64,000 nucleotides of DNA, taken from assembly GCF_015163075.1 (NCBI RefSeq), contig NZ_JADDXU010000008.1:186001-250000 (forward strand), written 5' to 3'. The notes under the pieces are model-generated. The model was not told where the DNA came from, made no database searches, and saw only the letters and a list, made by a program, of their open reading frames with translations. A program made the position numbers and the translations under genes. The stretch is from Streptomyces justiciae (lineage in GTDB: Bacteria > Actinomycetota > Actinomycetes > Streptomycetales > Streptomycetaceae). Of the stretch, positions 51,332 through 60,705 are shown one piece after another. The number at the start of each line of letters is the position of its first letter. Within the stretch, counting starts at the first letter, position 1.

Positions 51332-52660
51332 TCAGGGGTGGGACCCGAGGGTGAACGTCAGGCGGGAAGTGTCCGGCCCGATCAGCCGGGCAGGGCCGCC
51401 GCCCGCGTGTCCCTTCCCGACGGTGACGCGGGCGCCGTCCCGCAGGAGGCATGCTCGGGGCACGTCGCCGTCCGGCGCCGCCAAGCGGCGGTAGTGGGTC
51501 AGCACATAGTCCTCCAACCAGTCGGAGCGCATGGCGGCAGGAGCGGGGCAGACCTCGCCTCGCGCGGTCGCGCGGCACACGTAGTCGCCGTACGGACAGC
51601 CCTTCCGTACGGCGAAGTACATGCGGCCGTCGCAGCCGGAGCAGTACGCGACGCCGGTGAGCAGCGCGGTGGTTGCCCGCCGCGGGCTGCGGGTCCCGTT
51701 GGAACGCGTCAGGAGGACATCCTGCAACGCTCGGAATTCGCCGTCGGACAGCAGGGGCTCGCCGATGAGTACCGGGTTGTCGGACGCGTCGCGGACCGTC
51801 TGCCCTCCGTGTGTGCGATGACCCATCAAGGACGGGCTGCGCAACACCTTGGACAGCGTGCCCGAGGTCCAGCGGAAACGCTCGAAGTCCCGTCCGTGGC
51901 GTCTGCCACCCATCGGCCGTCCCTGGAGTTGGGCGTGGCGGTCGCGCGGCACCGGTACCCCGGCCTCGTTCAGCCGGCGCGCGATGGCGATCAGGGACAT
52001 CCCCTGGTGCACGTCCGCAACGATCGCGCGGACGATGGCGGCGGTTTCCGGGTCGGGATCCAGGCACCATCCGCTGCCCGAGGGGTGCGGTGCCTTTCGG
52101 TAGCCGAACGGGACCAGGCCGCCTCCGTAGCGACCGGCCGCGCGGAGGGCTTCGTGGCTGCTGGTGAGCCGGTTGGAGATGGTGCGCGCTTCCGACTCCG
52201 CGTCGTGTGCCAGTTCCATGCACCGGCCGATGGTGAGGCCGTCGGCCTGCGGTGTCACCACGAGCGGACGGTCGGTTTCCGGCATTCCGAAGACGAGTGT
52301 TCTCGCGTGCTGCCGTCCCCAGGTGACCAACTCGGCCATGTGCGCCACGGAGCGCACTGCCCGATCCACATGCGACCACACCACGGCGTCGTACTCCTGG
52401 GGACGGCGAAGCCAGGACGACAGCGAAGGCCGTTCGAACGGAGAAGTCCTGCGGGCCGAGACGCCCAGGTCCGATGCTTCGGCGACCAGGGCGAAGCCGA
52501 GCTTTTCGGCGGACGCCTCGATGGCGGAGCGCTGTCGCCCCGGCGAAGTGGTGACGCTGGTGACGCAGCTCAGGCGCAGTGCCGCGAGGGCTCTGGGGCG
52601 CTCGGCGGAAGGGGGCTGAAACGCGGTGAGGCGGGCTGGCAGGGGGCTAGGCTGGGGCAC
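51332..52660 (-). CDS. Serine recombinase/integrase (large serine recombinase type), 442 aa
   Basis: GTG at 52660 is preferred: GAGGAG lies 7 nt upstream. Catalytic domain opens with RLSCVTSVTTSPGRQ, the Ser-centred motif of actinobacterial integrases. DLGVSARRTSPFERPSLSSW and VWSHVDRAVRSVAHMAELVT follow. Recombinase domain (SNRLTSSHEALRAAGRYGGG onward) and zinc-ribbon CSGCDGRMYF...C...C follow. No element genes, excisionase or obvious att repeats flank it, so it looks like the relic of a lost element. Confidence 0.9.
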   Translation of the reverse strand: MPQPSPLPARLTAFQPPSAERPRALAALRLSCVTSVTTSPGRQRSAIEASAEKLGFALVAEASDLGVSARRTSPFERPSLSSWLRRPQEYDAVVWSHVDRAVRSVAHMAELVTWGRQHARTLVFGMPETDRPLVVTPQADGLTIGRCMELAHDAESEARTISNRLTSSHEALRAAGRYGGGLVPFGYRKAPHPSGSGWCLDPDPETAAIVRAIVADVHQGMSLIAIARRLNEAGVPVPRDRHAQLQGRPMGGRRHGRDFERFRWTSGTLSKVLRSPSLMGHRTHGGQTVRDASDNPVLIGEPLLSDGEFRALQDVLLTRSNGTRSPRRATTALLTGVAYCSGCDGRMYFAVRKGCPYGDYVCRATARGEVCPAPAAMRSDWLEDYVLTHYRRLAAPDGDVPRACLLRDGARVTVGKGHAGGGPARLIGPDTSRLTFTLGSHP

Positions 52661-52827
52661 GTCGACGCTCCTCGTAAGTGTCGGCCACACCCCGGGACTG
52701 GTTGCACAGTCGCCGGGGCCTTTTCGATCTCACTCTCGGAGTACGAACCCCAATTCGCTGTGTGTTGCCCGGAAACTGCCTCGATGGAGTGAATCCTTGG
52801 GGAACGCGGGACGGGTGAGTGATCGGG

Positions 52828-53472
52828 CTACGGGCGCTTGCGCAACCGTCGGTCCAGCGCCAGTGACAGTTCCGCCTCCACCACGCTTCGCGCGAGCGGG
52901 CGCAGGCGGGCGAGGTCGTCTTCCGTGGTGTGGCGGAGGACCAGGTCGGTGAACATTTCCGCCAGGTCGTCGACGTGGTCGCGGACGCGTTTGCCAGCGG
53001 CCAGGACCTCGGCGAGGGGGATGCCCTCGGCGACCAGGGCCGACGAGACGTCGAGGAGGCGGCGGCTGATGTGGACGATCTCGTCGCCGTCGGTGCCGAG
53101 GTAGCCCAGGTCCAGTGCGGCGGCGAGGTTCTCCGGGGTGACCTGGCCCTCGAAGCGGGCGGCGAGTTCCTCCGGGGTGAGGTGGACCGGTTCTTCTTCC
53201 GAGGGCGGTTCGACGCCCAGGAGGTCCGCCACGTCGCGGCCGTGGTCCAGGGCCTCCGCCAGTTCCGCGATGCCGGTCAGGGTGTGGCCGCGTTCCAGCA
53301 GGGCCGCGATCGTGCGCAGGCGGGCCAGGTGGTGGTCGTCGTACCAGGCGATACGGCCCTCGCGGCGGGGCGGCGGGATCAGTTTGCGTTCGCGGTAGAA
53401 GCGCAGGGTGCGCACTGTGATGCCGGCCCGCCTCGCCAGCTCCTCCATGCGGTACTCACGCTTCTCCGTCAC
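52828..53472 (-). CDS. MerR-family transcriptional regulator, 214 aa
   Basis: ATG at 53472. MerR winged helix at 6-75 (YRMEELARRAGITVRTLRFY, then ERKLIPPPRREGRIAWYDDH). A long helical C-terminal domain follows instead of a metal site; no clustered Cys. Divergent from the Baeyer-Villiger module, 135 bp between starts, so probable local regulator responding to an organic ligand. Confidence 0.9.
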   Translation of the reverse strand: MTEKREYRMEELARRAGITVRTLRFYRERKLIPPPRREGRIAWYDDHHLARLRTIAALLERGHTLTGIAELAEALDHGRDVADLLGVEPPSEEEPVHLTPEELAARFEGQVTPENLAAALDLGYLGTDGDEIVHISRRLLDVSSALVAEGIPLAEVLAAGKRVRDHVDDLAEMFTDLVLRHTTEDDLARLRPLARSVVEAELSLALDRRLRKRP

Positions 53473-53607
53473 GACCGCAGCCTATGTTGTACCGCCGGTA
53501 ACTTACCTCCCCGCGCCCCCTACCCATCGGTACGCGGCTGCTCTACTCTCCCCATTGCGCCAGTGTTCACTGGCGGAGTCCGAAGAGGGATGCGTGGAGG
53601 CTTCGGG

Positions 53608-55119
53608 ATGAGCGAGCACGAGGACGTGCACGAGCATGTGCGGGTGGCGGTGATCGGGTCCGGGTTCGGGGGGCTCGGGGCCGCCGTACGGCTGCGGCGG
53701 GAGGGTGTCACCGACTTCGTCGTGCTGGAGCGGGCCGGCAGCGTGGGCGGCACCTGGCGGGACAACAGCTATCCCGGGTGCGCCTGTGACGTGCCCTCCC
53801 ACCTGTACTCCTTCTCCTTCGCGCCCAATCCCGACTGGCCGCGCACCTTCTCCGGGCAGGAGCACATCCGGGCCTATCTGGAGCACGTCGCCGACGTCTT
53901 CCATCTCCGGCCGCACCTCCGCTTCGACTCCGAGGTGATGCGGATGAGCTGGAATGCCGAGCGGCTGTGCTGGGACATCGAGATCAGCGGGGGGCGGCGG
54001 CTCTCGGCCGACGTCGTCGTCTCCGCCACCGGGCCGCTGTCCGACCCCAAGATCCCCGACATCCCGGGGCTCGACTCGTTCCCCGGCAAGGTCTTCCACT
54101 CCGCCCGCTGGGACCACGACCACGACCTGCGCGGCAAGCGCGTCGCCGTGGTGGGCACCGGGGCCTCCGCGATCCAGATCGTGCCCGCCATCCAGCCGCA
54201 GGTCGGCCGGCTCACCCTCTTCCAGCGCACCCCGCCCTGGGTGATGCCCCGCGTCGACCGGGCCATCACCGGCGCCGAGCGGGCCCTGCACCGGGCGCTG
54301 CCGTTCACCGGGCAGGCCCGGCGCGGACTGCTGTGGGGCATCCGGGAGTTGCAGGTCTCGGCGTTCACCAAGCATCCCGACCAGCTCGGGTTCGTCGAGC
54401 AGTTGGCCAAGCGGAACATGGGGCGGGCGATCAAGGACCCGGCCCTGCGCGCCAAGTTGACCCCCGACTACCGCATCGGCTGCAAGCGCATCCTGCTGAG
54501 CAGCGAGTACTACCCGGCGCTCGCCCGGCCCAACGTCGACGTCGTCGCCAGCGGGTTGCAGGCCGTAAGCGGCTCCACCCTCGTCGCCGCCGACGGCACC
54601 GAGGCCGAGGCGGACGTCATCGTCTTCGGTACGGGCTTCCACGTCACCGACATGCCCATCGCCGAGCGGGTCGTGGGCGCGGAGGGCAGGACCCTCGCCG
54701 AGGTGTGGAAGGGCGGCATGGAGGCCCTGCGCGGCGCGTCCGCCGCCGGGTTCCCGAACTGGATGACCATCATCGGGCCCAACACCGGCCTCGGGAACTC
54801 CTCGATGATCCTGATGATCGAGTCCCAGCTGAACTACATGGCCGACTTCGTACGGCAGTTGGACGTCCTCGGCGGACGCGCCGCCCTCGACGCCCGGCCG
54901 AGCGCGGTCGGCGCCTGGAACCGGCGGGTGCAGGAGCGGATGATGCGCACGGTGTGGAACACCGGCGGCTGCACCAGCTGGTACCTCGACGAGAACGGCC
55001 GCAACACCACCATCTGGCCGGGGACGACGAGCGAGTTCCGGCGGGCGACGCGACGCGTGGACATCACGGAGTACGAGGTGATCCGCACGAAGGTGAGCAA
55101 GGAAGAGGTGTCCGCGTGA
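53608..55119 (+). CDS. Flavin-containing Baeyer-Villiger monooxygenase, 503 aa
   Basis: ATG at 53608. FAD motif VAVIGSGFGGLGAAV (17-22 core). BVMO fingerprint F158-P-G-K-V-F-H-S-A-R-W168. NADPH motif VAVVGTGASAIQIVPAI. VIVFGTGFHVTD and IGPNTGLGNSSMI follow. Class B enzymes insert oxygen beside a ketone to give an ester or lactone. First of three overlapped genes; hydrolase and dehydrogenase follow. Confidence 0.93.
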   Translation: MSEHEDVHEHVRVAVIGSGFGGLGAAVRLRREGVTDFVVLERAGSVGGTWRDNSYPGCACDVPSHLYSFSFAPNPDWPRTFSGQEHIRAYLEHVADVFHLRPHLRFDSEVMRMSWNAERLCWDIEISGGRRLSADVVVSATGPLSDPKIPDIPGLDSFPGKVFHSARWDHDHDLRGKRVAVVGTGASAIQIVPAIQPQVGRLTLFQRTPPWVMPRVDRAITGAERALHRALPFTGQARRGLLWGIRELQVSAFTKHPDQLGFVEQLAKRNMGRAIKDPALRAKLTPDYRIGCKRILLSSEYYPALARPNVDVVASGLQAVSGSTLVAADGTEAEADVIVFGTGFHVTDMPIAERVVGAEGRTLAEVWKGGMEALRGASAAGFPNWMTIIGPNTGLGNSSMILMIESQLNYMADFVRQLDVLGGRAALDARPSAVGAWNRRVQERMMRTVWNTGGCTSWYLDENGRNTTIWPGTTSEFRRATRRVDITEYEVIRTKVSKEEVSA

Positions 55120-56033
55120 GCCGGCTGATGTCCGTCGTGTCCGGGCCGTACGCCCCGCCCGTCCCCACCCGTGAGCTGACCGCCGTCTCCGCCGACGGGG
55201 CCCGCCTGCACGTCGAGGTCCACGGGCCCGAGGGTGCCCCCGCCGTCGTCCTCGCCCACGGCTGGACCTGCTCGACCGCCTTCTGGGCGGCGCAGATACG
55301 GGACCTCGCCGTCGACCACCGGGTCATCGCCTACGACCAGCGCGGCCACGGACGCAGTCCGGCGAGCCCGGCGTGCAGCGTGGAGGCGCTCGCCGACGAC
55401 CTGGAAGCCGTACTGGAGGCGAGCCTCGCGCCGGGGGAGAAGGCGGTGATCGCCGGGCACTCCATGGGCGGGATGACGGTGATGGCGGCCGCCGGCCGAA
55501 AGACCTTCCGCGAGCATGCCGCCGCCGTCCTGCTGTGCAGCACCGGGTCGTCGCGGCTGGTCGCCGAGTCGACCGTCGTACCCCTGCGGCCCGGGCGGCT
55601 GCGGACCTGGCTGACCCAGCGCGTTCTCGGCTCGCGAGCGCCGCTCGGGCCGGTCACTCCGCTCGCCCGGCGAATCCTCAAGTACGGGACGATGGGGCCG
55701 GGTTCGGCCCCGCACATGGTGGAGGCGTGCGCGCGGATCGTGCACGCGTGCCCGCGCAAGGTGCGGTACGCCTGGTCGCAGGTGCTCGATCTGCTCGACC
55801 TCGACCACGGCGTGCGCTCCCTCGACGTGCCGACGGCCGTCGTCGTCGGGACCGCCGACCGGCTGACGCCGCCGGTGCACGCGCGGGCGCTGGTGGCGGC
55901 GCTGCCGCACTGCGTGGGGCTCACCGAACTGCCGGGACTCGGGCACATGACGCCCGTGGAGGCTCCCGAGCTGGTCACCGGGACGATCCGGGACCTCGTG
56001 ACGACGTACGCGACGCTCAAGGAGGGCGCATGA
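55116..56033 (+). CDS. Alpha/beta-fold hydrolase, probable ester/lactone hydrolase, 305 aa
   Basis: GTG at 55116 overlaps the upstream stop (GTGA). Oxyanion HGWTCSTAFW; nucleophile S116 in AGHSMGGM; Asp in VVGTADRLTPPVHA; His in LPGLGHMTPVEAPE. It would split the ester made by the upstream monooxygenase. That role is inferred from operon order. Confidence 0.92.
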   Translation: MSRLMSVVSGPYAPPVPTRELTAVSADGARLHVEVHGPEGAPAVVLAHGWTCSTAFWAAQIRDLAVDHRVIAYDQRGHGRSPASPACSVEALADDLEAVLEASLAPGEKAVIAGHSMGGMTVMAAAGRKTFREHAAAVLLCSTGSSRLVAESTVVPLRPGRLRTWLTQRVLGSRAPLGPVTPLARRILKYGTMGPGSAPHMVEACARIVHACPRKVRYAWSQVLDLLDLDHGVRSLDVPTAVVVGTADRLTPPVHARALVAALPHCVGLTELPGLGHMTPVEAPELVTGTIRDLVTTYATLKEGA

Positions 56034-56914
56034 GCAGGGTCGGTCTCGAAGGACAGGTCGCCGTCGTCACGGGCGCCGCGCGCGGTGTCGGCGAGCTGCT
56101 CGCGCGGAAGCTGTCGGCGCGGGGGGTGAAGGTGGCGCTGGTCGGCCTGGAGCCGGACGCGCTCAAGCAGGTCTCCGAGCGGCTGCACAGCGACAGCGAC
56201 CACTGGTACGCCGACGTCACCGACCACGAGGCGATGGCGCGGGTCGCGCGGGAGGTCAAGGAGCGGTTCGGGAAGGTCGACATCGTCGTCGCCAACGCAG
56301 GTGTGGCGACCGGGGGGCCGTTCGTGGACTCCGATCCGGAGGCGTGGCGGCGGGTCATCGAGGTCAACCTGATCGGGTCGGCGGTCACCGCCCGCGCCTT
56401 CCTGCCGGTGCTCATGGAGAGCCGGGGGTATCTGCTCCAGATCGCCTCGCTGGCCGCCATCACGCCCGCGCCGATGATGACCGCGTACTGTGCGTCCAAG
56501 TCCGGTGTGGAGGCGTACGCGCACAGTCTGCGGGCCGAGGTCGGCTACAAGGGCGTGCGCGTGGGCGTCGGGTATCTGTCCTGGACCGACACGGACATGG
56601 TGCGCGGCGCCGACCAGGACGAGGTCATGCGGGAGCTGCGGCAGCGGCTGCCGTGGCCGTCCAACAAGACGTATCCGCTGGGGCCGGCCGTGGACCGGAT
56701 CGTCGCCGGGATCGAGCGGCGGTCCAGCCATGTGTACGGGCAGTGGTGGCTGCGCGGCATGCAGGGCGTGCGCGGGTACCTGCCGGGGCTCATCGGGACG
56801 GTCGGGGTACGGGAGATGCGGCGGTTCGGTGACCGGTTGGAGGGCATGCGGTCGGGACTCGTCGGTGCAGGTGGGGCGGCCGATGAGGAGGCGCGCGCTA
56901 CGCGGCGTGACTGA
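56030..56914 (+). CDS. Short-chain dehydrogenase/reductase, 294 aa
   Basis: ATG at 56030 overlaps the hydrolase stop (ATGA). Cofactor motif VVTGAARGVGELLA, NAG at VVANAGVATGG, catalytic S140 region (LLQIASLAAI) and Y153-x3-K157 (YCASK). The C-terminal extension (SSHVYGQWWLRGMQGVRGYL) is hydrophobic and may touch the membrane. It would supply the ketone from an alcohol for the monooxygenase. Confidence 0.93.
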   Translation: MSRVGLEGQVAVVTGAARGVGELLARKLSARGVKVALVGLEPDALKQVSERLHSDSDHWYADVTDHEAMARVAREVKERFGKVDIVVANAGVATGGPFVDSDPEAWRRVIEVNLIGSAVTARAFLPVLMESRGYLLQIASLAAITPAPMMTAYCASKSGVEAYAHSLRAEVGYKGVRVGVGYLSWTDTDMVRGADQDEVMRELRQRLPWPSNKTYPLGPAVDRIVAGIERRSSHVYGQWWLRGMQGVRGYLPGLIGTVGVREMRRFGDRLEGMRSGLVGAGGAADEEARATRRD

Positions 56915-57002
56915 TCGAAATGCGCACTGTGTCCGGGCGTGTGAATCTGGTCGAGGCCCCGGCTCGGGGCTCTTCCCCCACCCACTTCGGGAGTGAACCC
57001 AC

Positions 57003-57188
57003 ATGGGTATGAAGGACCAGTTCCAGGACAAGTCGGAACAGTGGCAGGAGCAGGCCAAGCAGCGCGCTCAGCAGGCCAAGGAGCAGGCGCAGCGCGGCCA
57101 GCAGCAGCGTGGTAAGCAGCGGGACGAGGAGACGGAGCGGCTCCAGCAGGAGGAGCAGGACCGTTTCGACCAGGACTACGACGCGTAG
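57003..57188 (+). CDS. Small hydrophilic Gln/Glu-rich helical protein, 61 aa
   Basis: ATG at 57003. MGMKDQFQDKSEQWQEQAKQ, then Gln/Arg/Glu heptad-like sequence and the end RFDQDYDA. No hydrophobic core, so it is a probable coiled coil or hydrophilin-type stress protein. I recall similar conserved Streptomyces proteins of unknown function. A terminator follows at 57205. Confidence 0.7.
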   Translation: MGMKDQFQDKSEQWQEQAKQRAQQAKEQAQRGQQQRGKQRDEETERLQQEEQDRFDQDYDA

Positions 57189-57204
57189 TCGCTGACGGTT
57201 GGTG

Positions 57205-57235
57205 TGAGGCGCCCTGGGTTTTCTGGGGCGCCTCA
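57205..57235 (+). terminator. Terminator after the small hydrophilic gene
   Basis: TGAGGCGCCC and GGGCGCCTCA form a perfect 10-bp stem with loop TGGGTTTTCTG, 17 bp after the stop. Confidence 0.8.
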
Positions 57236-57244
57236 TGCTTGTGT

Positions 57245-57340
57245 TTCGGGTGCGGGCCGGTGGGGGCTTGTCGCGCCCACGCGGCGGAGCCGCAAATCAA
57301 TACAGCCCCGCGCCCCTTAGGGAGCTGCCCGCGCCCCCAG
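57245..57340. repeat. Widespread Streptomyces intergenic repeat
   Basis: GGGGGCTTGTCGCGCCCACG, CGGCGGAGCCGCAAATCAAT, ACAGCCCCGCGCCCCTTAGG. I recall this element (GCGCCCACGCGGCGGAGCCGCA...GACACAGCCCCGCGCCCCT) in many copies across Streptomyces genomes. It contains GCGGCGGAGCCGC, a short hairpin. It sits 24 bp before the 3' end of the tricorn gene. Confidence 0.65.
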
Positions 57341-57363
57341 TTCAGAACTTCCGGCGAATTTGC

Positions 57364-60300
57364 TCAAGATCTTGGCGGCAATTTCGGCCTCGACCTGTCC
57401 GGTACGTTGCTGTAATCCGGGGGTGTCGCAGGTGGGTTGGTGCTCAGCAGGTCCACCGCCAACTTCACCGCGTCGTCCAGTTGGGCGTGGCGGCCCTCCG
57501 CCCAGTCCAGTGGGGTGCGCAGGATCTCCAGGTCCGGGGTCACTCCTCGGTTCTCCACGCTCCAGCCGTACGCGTCGAACCAGCCCGCGTTCATCGGCAC
57601 CGTGATGATCGTGCCGTCGCCGAGTTGGTGGCGGCCGGTCATGCCGACGACTCCGCCCCAGGTGCGCTGGCCGACCACCGGGCCCAGCTTCAGCAGTTTG
57701 AAGGCGGCCGTGATCATGTCGCCGTCGGAGGAGGTCGCCTCGTCCGCGAGGGCGACCACCGGGCCCCTCGGGGCATTTGAGGCGTACGACACCGGCTGGG
57801 CGTTTCTCGTGAGGTCCCAGCCGAGGATCGTGCGGGTCAGCTTCTCCACGACCAGTTCGCTGATGTGGCCGCCCGCGTTGCCGCGCACGTCGACGATCAG
57901 TGCCGGCCTCGAGACTTCCATGCGCAGGTCCCGGTTGAACTGGGCCCAGCCGGAGCCGCCCATGTCGGGGATGTGGAGGTAGCCGCAGCGGCCGCCGCTC
58001 AACTCCCGTACGACCTCTCGGCGTTTGGCCACCCAGTCCTGGTAGCGCAGGGGGCGTTCGTCGAGCAGGGGGACGACCGCCACGCGGCGCGCGCGGCCCT
58101 CGCCCTCCGCCGGGGTGAACGTCAGTTCCACCGTTGTGCCGCCCGCCCCGGCGAGGAGGGGGTACGGGCCTGCCACCGGGTCGACCGGGCGGCCGTCGAC
58201 GTGGGTGAGGACCGCGCCCTCGCGGATGCCGGTGCCGGCCAGCGGGGAGCGGGCCTTGGAGTCGGAGGAGTCGCCGGGAAGGATGCGCTTGACCGTCCAA
58301 CCGGCGTCCCGGCGTACGAAGTTGGCGCCCAGGAGGCCCTGGCGGCGCTGGTAGTGGGGCGGGCCCTCGTTGCGGCGGGCGGCGGTGACATAGGCGTGGG
58401 ACGTGCCCAGTTCGCCGAGGACCTCGCGGAGCAGGTCCGCGAACTCGTCCGGCGTGGCCACCCGTTCGACCAGCGGGCGGTACTGGTCGAGGACCGCGTC
58501 CCAGTCGATGCCGCACATCCCCGGGTCCCAGAAGTAGGCGCGGATCAGCCGGCCCGCCTCCTCGTACGCCTGACGCCACTCGGCGCCGGGATCGGCCTCG
58601 TGCAGGATGCGGCGGGCGTCGATCCACACCGTGGAGTCGCTGTCGCCGGACTCGGTGGCGGGCACCGCGCGCAGGTCGCCCTCGTCGACGATCACCAGCC
58701 GCGAGCCGTCGCCGCTGACCGCGAACCAGTCGAGGTCGTCGACGAGTTCGGACTTCTTCGCCTTGGCGATGTTGAAGTACTCCAGGGTCGGGCGGCCACT
58801 GGTGTCGTCCGGGTTGGCGAAGGTCTCGCCGAGGGCGCCCGAGATCGGCCAGCGCAGCCAGACGAGCCCGCCGCCCGCCACCGGGTACAGCGCCGAGTAC
58901 TTGGAGGCGCTGACCGGGAACGGGGTCACCCGGCTCTCCAGGCCCTCGACCTCCACCGTGACGGTGGTGCCGTCGCCCGGTTCGTCCTCCGCCGGGTCCA
59001 GGCCGCCCGCCGCCGGGCGTCCCTCCGGGTTCAGCGCGAAGGGGGAGGGGGTGGCCGAGGACAGCGGGACCAGGTACGGGCGGCAGCCCAGCGGGAAGGA
59101 GAGGTCGCCGGTGTGGACGTCGTACACCGGGTCGAAGCCGCGCCAGGAGAGGAAGGCGAGGTAGCGGCCGTCCCGGGTGAAGACCGGGTTCTCGTCCTCG
59201 AAGCGGCCGTTGGTGACGTCGATGATCAACCGGGCCGCTCCTCCCGTCGGGGAAATACGGGCCATCTTGATCTGCCGCAGGGAGCGGCCGATGCCCGGAT
59301 GCGACCAGGTCAGCCAGGAACCGTCCGGGGAGAACGACAGGTCCCGTACCGGGCCGTTGATCGAGCGGATCAGCTCGGTGACCTCGCCGTTGGAGTCCTC
59401 CGTCCCCGCGGCGGCAGCCGCATCATCGGACACAGTGATCAGCAGCAGCCGGCCGTCGTGGGAGGCGATGGCCAGGCGTTCGCCCTGCGGGTCGGAGACC
59501 AGTTCCAGGACGCGGCCCAGTTCGCCGGAGGCGAGCCGGCGGGGCTCGCGGTCGCCGGTCGCGCGCGGCAGATAGGCGACCTCGATGGCGTCCTCGCCCT
59601 CCGCGTCGGTGACGTACGCGACCTGGCCGACCGAGCCGAGCATCTCCGGGAGCCGGACCCGTACGCCCGGGGTGTCGGTGATCGTACGGGCCGGACCGTC
59701 GCGGTGGGTCAGCCAGTACAGGCTGCCGCGGACGACGACGGCGCTCGCGCGGCCCGTCTCGTCGACCGAGACGCCGTCCACGTGCTGGGCGGCCGGCACC
59801 TGGTACGTACGGCGTCCCGCGCGCGGGCCGCTCAGCCGGACGTCGAGCCTGCGGGGCGCCGCGGCCGGGGACAGGTCGTCGACGATCCACAGGTCGCCCG
59901 CGCACTGGTACACCACCCGGGTGCCGTCGCTCGACGCGTGCCGGGCGTAGAAGGCGTCGTGGTCGGTGTGGCGGCGCAGGCCGGAGCCGTCGTACGCGCA
60001 CGAGTAGAGGTTGCCGACGCCCTCGTGGTCGGAGAGGAAGGCGATCCGGCCGCCGACGAACATGGGGGAGTGGAGGTGGCCGTCGAGGTCCTCCAGGAGG
60101 CGGTGGCCGTGCAGCCACAGGCGGCCGGTGGCGCCGCCCCGGTAGCGCTTCCAGGCGGCCGGTTCGTGCGGCGGGGTGCCGGTGAGCAGCAGGGTCCTGC
60201 GGTCGCCCTCGAGGTCCGCGACCTGGATGTCGGAGACCGGGCCCCAGGGGAGCTTGCGGCCGGGGTCGCCGTCGGTGCGGACCTTGTAGGCCCAGGTGAA

Positions 60301-60633
60301 GTAGGAGAAGGGCTCGCCGTGGGAGGCGACGGCGAGGATCTGGCCTTCCGGCGTCCATCCGCAGACCTGCGTGTCCGGCGATCCCCAGTAGGTGAGCTGT
60401 CTGCCCTGACCGCCCGCCACGTCCACCAGATGGATCTCGGGGACCAGGCTGCGCCAGCTCGTGTACGCGATGTGGCGGCCGTCGGGGGAGAAGCGCGGGT
60501 GGCCCACCTTGGTACGGTCGACGGTGAGCCGCCAGGCGCGGTCCGTCCCGTCCAGGGGGGCCAGCCAAAGGTCGTCCTCGGCCACGAAGCACAACAGGTC
60601 ACCGCTCAGATGCGGCAGGCGCAGATAGCTCAC
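57364..60633 (-). CDS. Tricorn protease (S41 family), 1089 aa
   Basis: ATG at 60633 (MSYLRLPHLSGDLLCFVAED). Six- and seven-bladed beta-propellers (about 1-330 and 330-680) show FSPDGRHIAYTSW and FTRDGRYLAFLSW blades. Then a helical C1 domain, a PDZ domain (about 750-850) and the S41 C2 domain with nucleophile S969 in ATSSDGDMI, plus GNAGGHISELV. It degrades proteasome-released peptides. Length equals that of archaeal and Streptomyces tricorn proteins. Confidence 0.95.
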   Translation of the reverse strand: MSYLRLPHLSGDLLCFVAEDDLWLAPLDGTDRAWRLTVDRTKVGHPRFSPDGRHIAYTSWRSLVPEIHLVDVAGGQGRQLTYWGSPDTQVCGWTPEGQILAVASHGEPFSYFTWAYKVRTDGDPGRKLPWGPVSDIQVADLEGDRRTLLLTGTPPHEPAAWKRYRGGATGRLWLHGHRLLEDLDGHLHSPMFVGGRIAFLSDHEGVGNLYSCAYDGSGLRRHTDHDAFYARHASSDGTRVVYQCAGDLWIVDDLSPAAAPRRLDVRLSGPRAGRRTYQVPAAQHVDGVSVDETGRASAVVVRGSLYWLTHRDGPARTITDTPGVRVRLPEMLGSVGQVAYVTDAEGEDAIEVAYLPRATGDREPRRLASGELGRVLELVSDPQGERLAIASHDGRLLLITVSDDAAAAAGTEDSNGEVTELIRSINGPVRDLSFSPDGSWLTWSHPGIGRSLRQIKMARISPTGGAARLIIDVTNGRFEDENPVFTRDGRYLAFLSWRGFDPVYDVHTGDLSFPLGCRPYLVPLSSATPSPFALNPEGRPAAGGLDPAEDEPGDGTTVTVEVEGLESRVTPFPVSASKYSALYPVAGGGLVWLRWPISGALGETFANPDDTSGRPTLEYFNIAKAKKSELVDDLDWFAVSGDGSRLVIVDEGDLRAVPATESGDSDSTVWIDARRILHEADPGAEWRQAYEEAGRLIRAYFWDPGMCGIDWDAVLDQYRPLVERVATPDEFADLLREVLGELGTSHAYVTAARRNEGPPHYQRRQGLLGANFVRRDAGWTVKRILPGDSSDSKARSPLAGTGIREGAVLTHVDGRPVDPVAGPYPLLAGAGGTTVELTFTPAEGEGRARRVAVVPLLDERPLRYQDWVAKRREVVRELSGGRCGYLHIPDMGGSGWAQFNRDLRMEVSRPALIVDVRGNAGGHISELVVEKLTRTILGWDLTRNAQPVSYASNAPRGPVVALADEATSSDGDMITAAFKLLKLGPVVGQRTWGGVVGMTGRHQLGDGTIITVPMNAGWFDAYGWSVENRGVTPDLEILRTPLDWAEGRHAQLDDAVKLAVDLLSTNPPATPPDYSNVPDRSRPKLPPRS

Positions 60634-60705
60634 CTCTTCATGCTTTTCCGGGGGATGAGCCGGAGCAACTTGTGAAAAACCGGACCCGGGTGACCCACAA
60701 CACGA

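Noticed and set aside
51286..52827. att core repeats flanking the serine integrase
   Set aside because: Comparing both flanks by eye gave no shared stretch longer than chance in this GC-rich sequence.
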